From Frigoriflavimonas asaccharolytica (GTDB taxonomy: Bacteria; Bacteroidota; Bacteroidia; Flavobacteriales; Weeksellaceae): DNA of 35,515 nt. The position numbers and the translations under genes are program-made. Location: the NCBI RefSeq assembly GCF_013294015.1, contig NZ_JABSNO010000018.1, positions 1-35,515 on the forward strand, read 5' to 3'. Below the pieces are notes generated by a model. The model was not told the origin of the DNA and made no database searches. It saw only the letters and a list, made by a program, of their open reading frames with translations. Shown piece after piece: positions 24,030-31,902 of this stretch; position 1 is the first letter of the stretch, and each line of letters begins with the position of its first letter.

Positions 24030-24381
24030 ATCACAAAATTCAGATTTTACTTATTTTATTAATATTAATTTTAACAAATTTTAACATCTGTTTTAATTGA
24101 ATTAAAATTTTCTGTAGCTTAAAATTTTTACAAGTTTATACGCTGTATTTTATACCGGCTAAAACTTATTTATTTCAATAAATATTAATTTTCCTCATTT
24201 AATAGCTTGTTTCACTAGATTTGATATGGAATAAATACTTAAAAATGAACACTTTAAAAGAAACCGCATTTTCTAAAGTTAAAATTTTAAAAAACACCCA
24301 AAATGCACAAGATACAGGCATTAATAAATAAAATACCATATATAACCTTAAAGAAAAGACGAATATGATTCTACCTTAAAT
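24030..24381. other. AT-rich intergenic stretch with one tiny ORF
   Basis: This 352-bp gap between the lipoprotein operon and the end of cca is very AT-rich. It contains a perfect -7 box on the plus strand (TAGATTTG, 24216-24223), 21 nt before an ATG that opens a 28-codon frame (24245-24331; MNTLKETAFSKVKILKNTQ then NAQDTGINK). The peptide is basic, lacks a membrane helix and resembles nothing I know. No RNA gene or hairpin terminator stands out. Confidence 0.35.
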
Positions 24382-25806
24382 CTAATTTTGAATTTTCAGT
24401 CCAAGTATTTCTCCCTCTTTAATCACAAATTTTCTGGCGGCAATTTTTTCATTGGGAATTTCGCCATCTAAAATTGCTTCTTTCACTTTCTCCTTCAAAA
24501 TTCCAATTTCTCTACCAGGATTTAGATTAAATAATTCCATAATTTCTTCCCCAGAAATTGGCGGTTGGAAATTCCTCACTTGATCTTTCTCTTCTACTTC
24601 CTTTATTTTTTCTGCTACGTATTCAAAATTTTGTTTAAATTTCTCCTGTTTTTTAGAATTTTTGGTCGTGATGTCCGCTTTATTTAAGATAAAAAGATCT
24701 TCTAAATCTTCGCCAGCATCAAAAAGCAATCTTCGCAATGCAGAATCGGACGTACCATCGTCTATCAAAGAAATTGGTCTAGAAGAAAGTTTCACCATTT
24801 TTTGCACATATTTCATGTCGCTTCCTAAAGGTAATTTCAATTGATAAAAAATAGATTTCACCATTTTTGAGCCCAAAAATTCGTGACCGTGGAAACTCCA
24901 ACCAATGCCATCTATAAATTTTTTGGTAGGTGCCTTTCCAACATCGTGAAGCAATGCAGCCCATCTTAACCAAAGGTTTTCTGTATTTTCACAAATATTA
25001 TCTACCACTTCCAAAGTATGCCAAAAATTGTCTTTGTGCGTTTGTCCTTCTTTTTCTTCAATTCCTTTTAACGCGGTAAGTTGGGGTAAAAATAAATCTA
25101 GCAATCCTGTTTCTTCTAGTAATTTCAAACCAATGGATGGTTTTTTGGAAAGCATAATTTTATTAAATTCAACCATAATTCTTTCCATAGAAACGATGCG
25201 GATTCTTTCTGCTTCATTTTTAATCGCTTGAAGAGAATTTTCTTCAATTGTAAAATTTAAAGTTGAGGCAAAACGGATGGCGCGCATCATCCTCAAAGGA
25301 TCATCAGAATAGGTTTGAGAAGGTTCTAATGGCGTTTTTAGAATTTTTTTCGTTAAATCTTTTTGCCCTTCAAAAGGATCTATCAATTCTCCAAAATTTT
25401 CTGAATTTAAAGAAATTGCCAATGCATTGATGGTAAAATCTCGGCGTTTTTGGTCATCATTTAATGTTCCAATTTCTACCGATGGGTTTCTGCTATCTTC
25501 CGAATAGCTTTCTTTTCTGGCGCCCACAAATTCTAAATCTAAATTTTTAAATTTAATCATTGCGGTACCATAGGTTTTGAAAATACTTACTTTTAAATTA
25601 GGATCTAATGCTTTTCCCACGGCTTTTGCAAGATCAATTCCACTTTGTTCTGTGACGAAATCTATATCTGTAGGTTCTTTTCTGTCTAGTAATAGATCTC
25701 TCACAAAACCACCGACAATATATACGGATTGTTTGTTATCTGCAGCAACAGCAGAAATAGTTTTGAAAAGTTTGAAATTTTTATTTTGTGTAAGGTTGAT
25801 AGTCAT
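24382..25806 (-). CDS. cca: CCA tRNA nucleotidyltransferase / HD-domain protein
   Basis: The enzyme adds or repairs the 3'-CCA of tRNAs. The 474-residue product has the class II nucleotidyltransferase head with VGGFVRD (31-37) and the metal-binding DID (47-49), followed by RRDFTINALAI, the poly(A)-polymerase-type RNA-binding neck (DPLRMMRAIRFA), and a C-terminal HD domain (LLHDVGKAPTKKF near 285). The HD-containing form may also have phosphohydrolase activity. A perfect -7 box (TATCTTTG, 25829-25836) lies 22 nt upstream of the ATG. Class II CCA enzymes and poly(A) polymerases are hard to separate by eye. Confidence 0.92.
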   Translation of the reverse strand: MTINLTQNKNFKLFKTISAVAADNKQSVYIVGGFVRDLLLDRKEPTDIDFVTEQSGIDLAKAVGKALDPNLKVSIFKTYGTAMIKFKNLDLEFVGARKESYSEDSRNPSVEIGTLNDDQKRRDFTINALAISLNSENFGELIDPFEGQKDLTKKILKTPLEPSQTYSDDPLRMMRAIRFASTLNFTIEENSLQAIKNEAERIRIVSMERIMVEFNKIMLSKKPSIGLKLLEETGLLDLFLPQLTALKGIEEKEGQTHKDNFWHTLEVVDNICENTENLWLRWAALLHDVGKAPTKKFIDGIGWSFHGHEFLGSKMVKSIFYQLKLPLGSDMKYVQKMVKLSSRPISLIDDGTSDSALRRLLFDAGEDLEDLFILNKADITTKNSKKQEKFKQNFEYVAEKIKEVEEKDQVRNFQPPISGEEIMELFNLNPGREIGILKEKVKEAILDGEIPNEKIAARKFVIKEGEILGLKIQN

Positions 25807-25828
25807 TAAAAAAGTCTGAAATTTTGAG

Positions 25829-25836
25829 CAAAGATA
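25829..25836 (-). promoter_or_regulatory. -7 box (TATCTTTG) of cca
   Basis: A perfect TAnnTTTG match on the minus strand, 22 nt before the cca ATG. No clear -33 element is visible. Confidence 0.5.
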
Positions 25837-25866
25837 AGTTTTGATGTGAAATATTTAAATTTTTAT

Positions 25867-26442
25867 TTAAAAAAATTCGGTTAGATATACAATAATGAAA
25901 AACCAACCTACATAAAGAAAAGTATATCCTAAAGAATAAAGAGCTGCAAATTCTAATTTACCTTGCGTATCTGGATATTTTGAAAACACTAATCTTAACG
26001 CTCGAAAAAACACCCAATAAAGCATCGCAAGAATTATAAAAATGGAAACCCAAAAAAATGCTTCTAGTACGATCAGACCTAAAAAAATTAAAATAGTAAT
26101 AGCAATCCAGAGTAAAATAGACACAATTAATCCGCCAAATCCATCTCCTCCTTCTATTAATGGGACATCTGGAGCAGTTCCTGATTTAGCGAAGAAAAAT
26201 CCAATTTTAAAATCTCTATATTTCGGGAAATCATCTCATAATTTTACCCCCTTATAAAGTCCGTAAGTCATAAAAAGAAATAGCGAAATACCAATTATTG
26301 AAAGCGAATAATATAGATTGGATGATAACGTTCGATTATATTTTTCGCCGGTTAAATAAACTGTCAAAATTGTAATTCCAATTACTAATAATGATACAAT
26401 AAATACAGATTTTCCTTTTAAATATGTTTGTTTAGCTTTTAA
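25867..26442 (-). pseudogene. membrane protein gene broken by an in-frame TGA and lacking a start
   Basis: On the minus strand one frame is open from 26442 to 25867 except for a TGA at 26236-26238. The upstream part encodes two membrane helices (SVFIVSLLVIGITILTVYL and YYSLSIIGISLFLFMTYGLY). The downstream part continues with a polar loop (DDFPKYRDFKIGFFFAKSG, then GGDGFGGLIV) and three or four more helices ending YVGWFFIIVYLTEFF. A GTG at 26124 allows an 85-residue remnant to be called, but it would start inside the first helix after the loop. The upstream part has no ATG at its beginning; a TAA lies at 26443-26445. Both point to a decayed gene. It sits between tsaC and cca. I do not know the family. 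Confidence 0.65.
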
Positions 26443-26479
26443 TTAAATATAAATTTTGTATATATTTTTAGAAAAAATT

Positions 26480-27046
26480 CTATTCCCGAATTACCTTTAT
26501 TCTACCGTCTTTCCAAATTTTGATAATTGAAGAACCTGGAAATTCTGAAACTTTATCTTCTGGATCTTCTACTACAAAATCTACGGCTTTCTTTATTTCA
26601 TCAGAAATATCTGAGAATTTCATCGGACTTTTTTCTCCACTGAAATTTGCGGAAGTTGAAACCAATGGTTTATTTAATTTTGTAATTACTTTTTTGCAAA
26701 AATCTGTTTTTACTAATCTTATAGCAATAGAACCATCTTCTGCAAGCAATTCTTTGGGCAATCCTTCGGCTTTTTCGTAAATCAGCGTTACAGGTTTTTC
26801 GCTCATATCCATAATGTCCCAAGCTATCTCTGGCACATCTACCAAATCTTGGAGTCGTTTTTCTGTCTCAACCAAAATAATGAAGGATTGAGATGGATCT
26901 CTTTTTTTGAGGTCGAAAATTTTTGCAATAGCTTCAACATTCGTCGCATCGCAACCAATTCCCCAAATCGTATCTGTTGGATAAAGGATTGTTCCACCGT
27001 TTTTTAAGGTTTCTAATGCTTTTGTAATATTATTTTGATCTGACAT
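26480..27046 (-). CDS. tsaC: L-threonylcarbamoyladenylate synthase (Sua5/YciO/YrdC family)
   Basis: TsaC makes threonylcarbamoyl-AMP from Thr, bicarbonate and ATP for the t6A37 modification of ANN-decoding tRNAs. The 188-residue product is a lone YrdC domain with GGTILYPTDTIWGIGCDA (17-34), the KKRDPSQSFIILV segment (substrate Lys and Arg), SIAIRLV and PLVSTSANFSGEKSP. It lacks the C-terminal Sua5 extension. It starts 3 nt after the stop of the upstream DinB-family gene, so the two are cotranscribed. Confidence 0.93.
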   Translation of the reverse strand: MSDQNNITKALETLKNGGTILYPTDTIWGIGCDATNVEAIAKIFDLKKRDPSQSFIILVETEKRLQDLVDVPEIAWDIMDMSEKPVTLIYEKAEGLPKELLAEDGSIAIRLVKTDFCKKVITKLNKPLVSTSANFSGEKSPMKFSDISDEIKKAVDFVVEDPEDKVSEFPGSSIIKIWKDGRIKVIRE

Positions 27047-27048
27047 TT

Positions 27049-27552
27049 TTAATTTAATTTTAAATATTTATCTATAATCACATTTAAATGATGCAAATTA
27101 TGGCCAACAACTAATTTTCCAATAGTTTCTACAGAAATCTCGTTGTCGTTTGCAAAACCATTATTGGCAAGCATTTCTTTGGAAAAACTTTTAAACAAAA
27201 GCAAGCTTGATTGTCGAACCACTGTGAATTCATCAATTAAATCTTGTAATTTCCTGGAATCTGCATTAGCATTATTTGCATAAATTTCTTCATCAAAACC
27301 TGGTAAATTGTGCGATTCTCCTCTAGAAAAAGATAAAGCACGAAATTGAAATATCCTTTCGCAATCTATCAAATGTTGCAATATTTCTTTTAGAGACCAT
27401 TTCCCTTCTGCATACTTGAAAAGGGAAGATTCATCATCCAATTTAGAATAAATTTCTAAGGTTTGATTTTCAGAATGAATCAATTGTTGCATCCAATTTT
27501 CTGAAGGAAGCAAATCTACATACCGTTGAATATATTTTTGAAATTCTGTCAT
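27049..27552 (-). CDS. DinB-family (DUF664-like) protein
   Basis: From ATG 27552 the protein has 167 residues; a TTG at 27570 adds only six. It forms the four-helix DinB/YfiT bundle: KWSLKEILQHLIDCERIFQFRAL carries the first His ligand and a conserved Asp/Glu patch, and VGHNLHHLNVIIDKYL at the end carries the paired His of the metal triad. Such proteins are metal-dependent thiol transferases or hydrolases; the substrate here is unknown. It precedes tsaC by 3 nt. The gap on its 5' side holds the first copy of the intergenic repeat family. Confidence 0.88.
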   Translation of the reverse strand: MTEFQKYIQRYVDLLPSENWMQQLIHSENQTLEIYSKLDDESSLFKYAEGKWSLKEILQHLIDCERIFQFRALSFSRGESHNLPGFDEEIYANNANADSRKLQDLIDEFTVVRQSSLLLFKSFSKEMLANNGFANDNEISVETIGKLVVGHNLHHLNVIIDKYLKLN

Positions 27553-27555
27553 AGT

Positions 27556-27633
27556 TATAAAGTGTAACAATGTGAAAATTTAACAAAACACCAATTTAAA
27601 AATTGTTAAACTGGAACATTGCAAAATTGTTTT
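27556..27633. repeat. intergenic imperfect inverted repeat, copy 1
   Basis: The gap between the DinB gene and the trans-sulfuration gene contains GTGTAACAATGTGAAAATTT and, inverted, ATTGTTAAACTGGAACATTG. The words GTAACA, TTTAACAA and ACATTG recur in the two gaps further right (28803-28858, 29215-29270), so all three belong to one degenerate family. Confidence 0.5.
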
Positions 27634-27634
27634 A

Positions 27635-28777
27635 TTAATGAAAAGCATTGCCTAAATCTGGTATCAAATCTTCCACATCTTCAATTCCAACGCTTAATCT
27701 CACCAAATCTTCAGTAATTCCCAATGCTAATTTTTGTTCGGCTGGAATAGATGCATGCGTCATCATGGTTGGATAATTTGCCAAAGATTCTACGCCACCT
27801 AAAGATTCTGCAAGTGTAAAAACTTTCAAATTTTCTAAAAATTTTATGGCATCTTCCTTTCTTCCAGACTTAAAAGTGAAAGATAACATGCCACCAAAAC
27901 CAGACATTTGTTTTTTAGCTAAATCGTGTTGTGGATGAGATTTCAATCCTGGATAAAAAACTTTGTTTACAGCAGGATGATTTTCCAAAAACTCTGCTAC
28001 GATCAATCCATTTTCAGAATGTCTTTGTACTCTTAATGCCAATGTTTTGATACCTCTTAAAACCAAATAAGAATCGTGCGGACCTAGAATTCCTCCGCTT
28101 GCAAATTGTATAAAATGCAATTTTTCTCCCAATTCTGCATCTTTCGCAATCAATGCTCCTGCCATCACATCCGAATGTCCGCCCAAATATTTTGTAGCAG
28201 AATGCATTACAATATCTGCTCCTAGATCTATTGGATTTTGAAGATATGGTGTGGCAAAAGTATTATCTACAGCTACCAATATGTTTTTATCTTTCACAAA
28301 ATCGCAAACTTTTTTAATATCTACCAATTTCATCAATGGATTCGTGGGTGTTTCTATCCAGATTAATTTAGTTTTTTCCGATAATTTTTGTGCTAAATTT
28401 TCAGCTTCATCAAAATCGCAAAATGTAAATTTCAATTGATATTTCTCAAACAACTTTGTGAAAAGTCTATACGTTCCACCATACAAATCGTCTACGGCAA
28501 TTACCTCATCTCCAGGATTTAATAATTTTAAAACACAATCTATCGCAGCCAAACCAGATGCGAAGGCCAAACCTCTTGCTCCGTTTTCTATGCTTGCCAA
28601 ACTATCTTCCAACGCTTGTCTTGTTGGGTTTGCAGCTCTCGCATATTCATATGCTCCAATGGGTTTTCCGGGCGAAGTTTGTGCAAATGTGGACGTTAAA
28701 AACACAGGAACATTCACAGATCCTGTTGCAGGTTCGTGCTTTTGTCCACCATGAATTACTTTTGTGTTGAATTTCAT
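27635..28777 (-). CDS. trans-sulfuration PLP enzyme (cystathionine gamma-synthase/lyase)
   Basis: The 380-residue enzyme belongs to the Cys/Met metabolism PLP family. It has the phosphate-binding YEYARAANPTRQALE segment (43-57), the ring-stacking Tyr in DDLYGGTYR (near 99), the VDNTFATPYLQNP stretch and the PLP lysine K196 in HSATKYLGGHSDVMAG. Starting MKFNTKVIHGG and lacking any signal, it is cytosolic. Synthase (methionine synthesis) and lyase (cysteine synthesis) activities cannot be separated by sight, so no symbol is given. It is flanked on both sides by the palindromic repeat family, and a transcript would run from gldC across the 28803 palindrome. Confidence 0.92.
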   Translation of the reverse strand: MKFNTKVIHGGQKHEPATGSVNVPVFLTSTFAQTSPGKPIGAYEYARAANPTRQALEDSLASIENGARGLAFASGLAAIDCVLKLLNPGDEVIAVDDLYGGTYRLFTKLFEKYQLKFTFCDFDEAENLAQKLSEKTKLIWIETPTNPLMKLVDIKKVCDFVKDKNILVAVDNTFATPYLQNPIDLGADIVMHSATKYLGGHSDVMAGALIAKDAELGEKLHFIQFASGGILGPHDSYLVLRGIKTLALRVQRHSENGLIVAEFLENHPAVNKVFYPGLKSHPQHDLAKKQMSGFGGMLSFTFKSGRKEDAIKFLENLKVFTLAESLGGVESLANYPTMMTHASIPAEQKLALGITEDLVRLSVGIEDVEDLIPDLGNAFH

Positions 28778-28802
28778 ATTTGATTTAGTTTACCAATGTA
28801 TA

Positions 28803-28858
28803 AATGTAACAGTTTACCAATTGGTAAACTGTTACATTGATAAATTGTTACATTAAAA
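28803..28858. repeat. perfect 36-bp palindrome plus repeat tail, copy 2
   Basis: Positions 28803-28838 form a perfect palindrome with no spacer: the left half is AATGTAACAGTTTACCAA and the right half (from 28821) its exact complement. A further word (AAATTGTTACATT) follows. It lies between gldC and the trans-sulfuration gene, 25 nt before the latter's ATG on the minus strand, and lacks a T run, so it is not a classic terminator. Confidence 0.75.
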
Positions 28859-28860
28859 CA

Positions 28861-29187
28861 CTACATTTTTATCGCTGCTTTCACAGCAAATGTTTCCGCA
28901 GTTTCGTGTAGCCAAGCTGCTACATCTTCTTCACCTGTTGCCGTTTCATAGGTTTGAGAAAGAGAAACCATTATTTGATGCAAAAACATTTTCATTTGAT
29001 CTACTGGCATATCTTTCGTCCAAAGATCAATGCGTAGTGCTTCCATCGTTTTATCGTCCCAAACGGAAATCATGGTTGCTTTTGTTTCTTCATTTGTAAT
29101 TCCACCATCTTCAGCATTCCAAAGAATCTTTTCTGGAACATGGTTTTCGTCTAATTCTACCTTTATATTGATATTTGTTGTTCTCAT
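28861..29187 (-). CDS. gldC: gliding motility protein GldC
   Basis: GldC was found as a gliding-motility gene of Flavobacterium johnsoniae, beside gldB; its biochemical role is unknown. The 108-residue product matches the family as I know it: RTTNINIKVELDENHVPEKI at the start, WNAEDGGI, a central SVWDDKTMEALRIDLWTKDMPVDQMK, and a helical C-terminus. It has no signal peptide and is soluble. It lies downstream of gldB, with a repeat of the palindrome family in the 78-bp gap. Many non-gliding relatives keep gldB and gldC, so presence does not prove motility. Confidence 0.9.
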   Translation of the reverse strand: MRTTNINIKVELDENHVPEKILWNAEDGGITNEETKATMISVWDDKTMEALRIDLWTKDMPVDQMKMFLHQIMVSLSQTYETATGEEDVAAWLHETAETFAVKAAIKM

Positions 29188-29214
29188 AATTAATTTTTTA
29201 ATTTACTAATAAAA

Positions 29215-29270
29215 CAATCTAACAGTTTACCAATTGTTACATTGTTAAATTATTAGATTGTTACATTAGT
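29215..29270. repeat. intergenic imperfect inverted repeat, copy 3
   Basis: The arms CAATCTAACAGTTTACCAAT and ATTGTTAAATTATTAGATTG pair with three mismatches around a 6-nt loop (TGTTAC), and a GTTACATT word follows. The 17-bp word TAACAGTTTACCAATTG is shared exactly with the 36-bp palindrome of copy 2. It lies in the gldB-gldC gap and touches the last codons of gldB. Confidence 0.65.
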
Positions 29271-30243
29271 CTTTTGGTTTATATTCAGACTGATTAAAGA
29301 TTTCCGTAGCATCCATTTCTATAAATTTATCTAGAGAAACTTCTGGTTTTTCCATCAAAAATTTTCTACAAATTTGCCATCCTGTAAAAATTCCCACTTG
29401 CGGAGAAGATTCGTTATCTATTTCTGTGTAAAATTTGGAAAACGGTGCTGGAGAAATAAAACGATCTTGCAGACGCGTATCTGCGGAAAAAAGCAAATCG
29501 CTTTCTACAAAATAATCCCAAATATTTCCTTCATTTGCAATCGCCCAATCATACTGTTTTTGAGTGTAATGCATCTTCAAATAATCTGGAATTTCTGGTA
29601 AAAAAGCATCTTGAAGAATCATCGTTTTACCACTATATACCATTTGATCTAAAAATTTTTGATTGGTACTGCTAAAAGGAATCAACCTGATTGCAATACT
29701 TTCCGCAATCTTTGGCAGCATATTTTGGGTATTCATAGATTTTTGAAGATAAGGCTCTATACCTTTATAAAAAGCATTATTTTCACCTAAAAAACCAGAA
29801 ATATCTATGAATAGAAAATTACTTTTCGGATCAAAAATTACTGGTTCTTCTGCCATTTGTGTAGCAGAGGAAAATGTGAAAACTGTTGGACTTTTAAATT
29901 CAGGAAAATAATATTGAATACGACCAAATAATGTTGAAAGATCTGTACTCAATTTTTTCAAATCCACTTTAGATGCAGCCTCTTTGTATACTTTTTGTTC
30001 TTCTTTACTGGCTCTTCTTTTGGCAAATGCACTATCTGTAACGGTACCCTGAAACCAAGGATATTTTTTTTGAAAATTTTCTAGTTCTATAGCTTCATTG
30101 TAGTAATCTTTGGAAATATCGTTGATGGTAACAGAAGGTTTATCGAAATCTTCAGTTATTTCCCATCGGTTTTCAACGTCTTTTTTGCAACTTTGGAGAA
30201 TCAGCATTAAAAACAAAAAAGAAAAGAGGATTGTTTTTTTCAT
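29266..30243 (-). CDS. gldB: gliding motility lipoprotein GldB
   Basis: GldB is a lipoprotein required for gliding in Flavobacterium johnsoniae and widely kept in Bacteroidetes. The 325-residue product has a lipoprotein signal (MKKTILFSFLFLMLILQSC) with lipidated Cys19, then the GldB domain: FQKKYPWFQGTVTD, LFGRIQYYFPEFKSPTVFTF, NFLFIDISGFLGENNAFYKG, and a C-terminal ESSPQVGIFTGWQICRKF. The transcript probably starts at a promoter with both elements (30346-30374), leaving a leader of about 95 nt. The divergent neighbour is nadE and the downstream gene is gldC. Confidence 0.92.
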   Translation of the reverse strand: MKKTILFSFLFLMLILQSCKKDVENRWEITEDFDKPSVTINDISKDYYNEAIELENFQKKYPWFQGTVTDSAFAKRRASKEEQKVYKEAASKVDLKKLSTDLSTLFGRIQYYFPEFKSPTVFTFSSATQMAEEPVIFDPKSNFLFIDISGFLGENNAFYKGIEPYLQKSMNTQNMLPKIAESIAIRLIPFSSTNQKFLDQMVYSGKTMILQDAFLPEIPDYLKMHYTQKQYDWAIANEGNIWDYFVESDLLFSADTRLQDRFISPAPFSKFYTEIDNESSPQVGIFTGWQICRKFLMEKPEVSLDKFIEMDATEIFNQSEYKPKD

Positions 30244-30345
30244 TAAATTATTTATTTTAAATTATTTAAAGCATTGAATTACATATATTTAAAATAATCT
30301 TAGTTAGAAACAAAAGTTCAAATTATTGTAATTAAATTTTAGGTG

Positions 30346-30374
30346 CAAAAGTAATAAAAATATAATCCTACAAA
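30346..30374 (-). promoter_or_regulatory. two-element Bacteroidetes promoter of gldB
   Basis: On the minus strand TTTG (30374-30371) is followed after 17 bp by TACTTTTG (30353-30346), matching the -33 TTG and -7 TAnnTTTG elements at their usual spacing. It lies about 103 nt upstream of the gldB ATG and is the most complete promoter I see in the window. Confidence 0.6.
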
Positions 30375-30489
30375 GAATTTTGATGTAATTCTTAAAATAA
30401 ATAGTTAAAAGATATTTTAATCATAATAATTTTAAATAATTACGTTTCTTTGTGTGTAAATCTTGAATAATTTATTTAAAAATTAAAAT

Positions 30490-31278
30490 ATGCAAACAGA
30501 CAAAATAATAAATCACATCGTAGATTGGTTGAAAAATTATGCGACGAAAGCCAACGTAAATGGTTTTGTACTTGGAGTTTCTGGTGGTGTAGATTCTGGA
30601 GTAGTTTCTACTTTGTGTGCAATGACGGGTTTGGAAATCCTGCTTTTAGAAATGCCTATTCGCCAGAAAGAAGATCAAGTAAACCGAGCTTGGGAACATA
30701 TTGAAGATCTTAAAAAAAAATTTTCTAATGTGAAAGCGATGAGCATCAATTTGACTCCCGCTTTCGAAAATTTGCATGCTACGTTTGATGTGAATGATGC
30801 AGATTTCCCCGCAGAAAAACTGGCTTTTGCCAACACAAGAAGTAGATTGCGAATGCTTACATTATATTATTATGGGCAAATAAACGGTCTACTGGTTTGT
30901 GGAACCGGAAATAAAGTAGAAGATTTTGGCATAGGATTCTACACAAAATACGGCGATGGTGGAGTTGATGTTTCACCAATTGCAGATTTGTACAAGACAG
31001 AAGTTTATGCACTTTCAAAAGCGTTGAATTTGGTAGAATCTATTCAAAACGCTATTCCTACAGATGGTTTGTGGGATGTAGAAAGAACAGATGAACAGCA
31101 AATTGGCGCAACCTATCCAGAATTAGAGAAAATTCAAAAGGAATATGGTACGAAAGCCGAAGCAGATTATGAAGGTAGAGATTTGGAAGTTTACAAAATA
31201 TTTTCTAAAATGAATAAAGCGGCGCAACATAAAATAAACCCAATTCCTGTTTGTGATATTCCAGAAGATTGGAGATAA
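30490..31278 (+). CDS. nadE: NAD(+) synthase, ammonia-dependent type
   Basis: NadE converts nicotinic acid adenine dinucleotide to NAD with ATP and ammonia, the last step of NAD synthesis. The 262-residue product contains only the synthetase domain, with no glutaminase extension. It has the PP-loop SGGVDS at 31-36, FANTRSRLRMLTLYYYGQ (near 117-134), VCGTGNKVEDFGIGFYTKYGDGGVD and ISPIADLYKTEVY-like residues (here VSPIADLYKTEVY). It is divergent from gldB; TACGTTTC about 45 nt upstream is a near-consensus -7 box. Confidence 0.95.
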   Translation: MQTDKIINHIVDWLKNYATKANVNGFVLGVSGGVDSGVVSTLCAMTGLEILLLEMPIRQKEDQVNRAWEHIEDLKKKFSNVKAMSINLTPAFENLHATFDVNDADFPAEKLAFANTRSRLRMLTLYYYGQINGLLVCGTGNKVEDFGIGFYTKYGDGGVDVSPIADLYKTEVYALSKALNLVESIQNAIPTDGLWDVERTDEQQIGATYPELEKIQKEYGTKAEADYEGRDLEVYKIFSKMNKAAQHKINPIPVCDIPEDWR

Positions 31279-31353
31279 TTTTTGACAAAAAGAAACTTTT
31301 TAACTCGTTGGAATTTGCCATAAGGCACAACCTCACAATATAAACTTATTAAA

Positions 31354-31839
31354 ATGACGCAAGAAAAAAAGAAAGTGTTTTTCCAATTTTTAATTGGTGC
31401 TTTGGTGGGAATTTTAGGAATGTATGTTTACCAAAATTATAACGTGGTGAAAAAAGATTCAAATAAAATAGAATCTTCAACTCCTTCCAAACCTTCGAGC
31501 ATTTCCAATTCACAAAGTATAGATGCACTAACGGAAGAAAATTTAGTTGTCAACTTTGTGAAAGCTAATAAAGAATTACCAGAATATTACATGACCAAAA
31601 ATGAAGCAAAAAATTTGGGCTGGACTCCTTCCAAAGGCAATCTTTGTGATGTTTTGCCCGGAAAAGCGATTGGCGGAGACAACTTTAGCAATAGAGAAAA
31701 AACTTTGCCAAAAGGAAAATATTATGAAGCAGATGTGAATTATAATTGCGGAAATAGAAATGCAGATCGTATCGTATTTAATGATAATGGCGAAGTATGG
31801 CTCACTAAAAATCATTACAAAACTTTTGAAAAACAATGA
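31354..31839 (+). CDS. membrane-anchored barnase-family ribonuclease
   Basis: The 161-residue product has one N-terminal membrane segment (FFQFLIGALVGILGMYVYQN), a Ser/Lys linker, and a barnase (ribonuclease N1-type) domain from about residue 55. It aligns by eye with Bacillus barnase: LPEYYMTKNEAKNLGW, SKGNLCDVLPGKAIGGDNFSNRE and ADVNYNCGNRNADRIVF. The catalytic residues are all present: E125, R135, R139 and H154 (barnase E73, R83, R87, H102), plus K82 and R114. Cys98 and Cys132 are additions that could form a disulfide outside the cytoplasm. It probably acts as an exported toxin or nuclease. The next gene encodes barstar, 63 nt downstream. Confidence 0.92.
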   Translation: MTQEKKKVFFQFLIGALVGILGMYVYQNYNVVKKDSNKIESSTPSKPSSISNSQSIDALTEENLVVNFVKANKELPEYYMTKNEAKNLGWTPSKGNLCDVLPGKAIGGDNFSNREKTLPKGKYYEADVNYNCGNRNADRIVFNDNGEVWLTKNHYKTFEKQ

Positions 31840-31902
31840 TACACAGTTCATAGTTAATTTTAAAAGTCAATTTTAAAAATTGAATCAAAAAACTTAGAAA
31901 AT

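Noticed and set aside
26236-26238. The in-frame TGA as a selenocysteine codon.
   Set aside because: The protein is a membrane protein of no selenoprotein family, no SECIS-like hairpin follows, and the gene also lacks a start codon, so decay is simpler.
27556-29270. The three intergenic palindromes as a CRISPR array.
   Set aside because: They are separated by whole genes, differ in sequence and have no regular spacers.
31310-31335. Short hairpin TGCC-ATAA-GGCA before the barnase gene as a regulator.
   Set aside because: The stem is only four base pairs with no further pairing; this is expected by chance.
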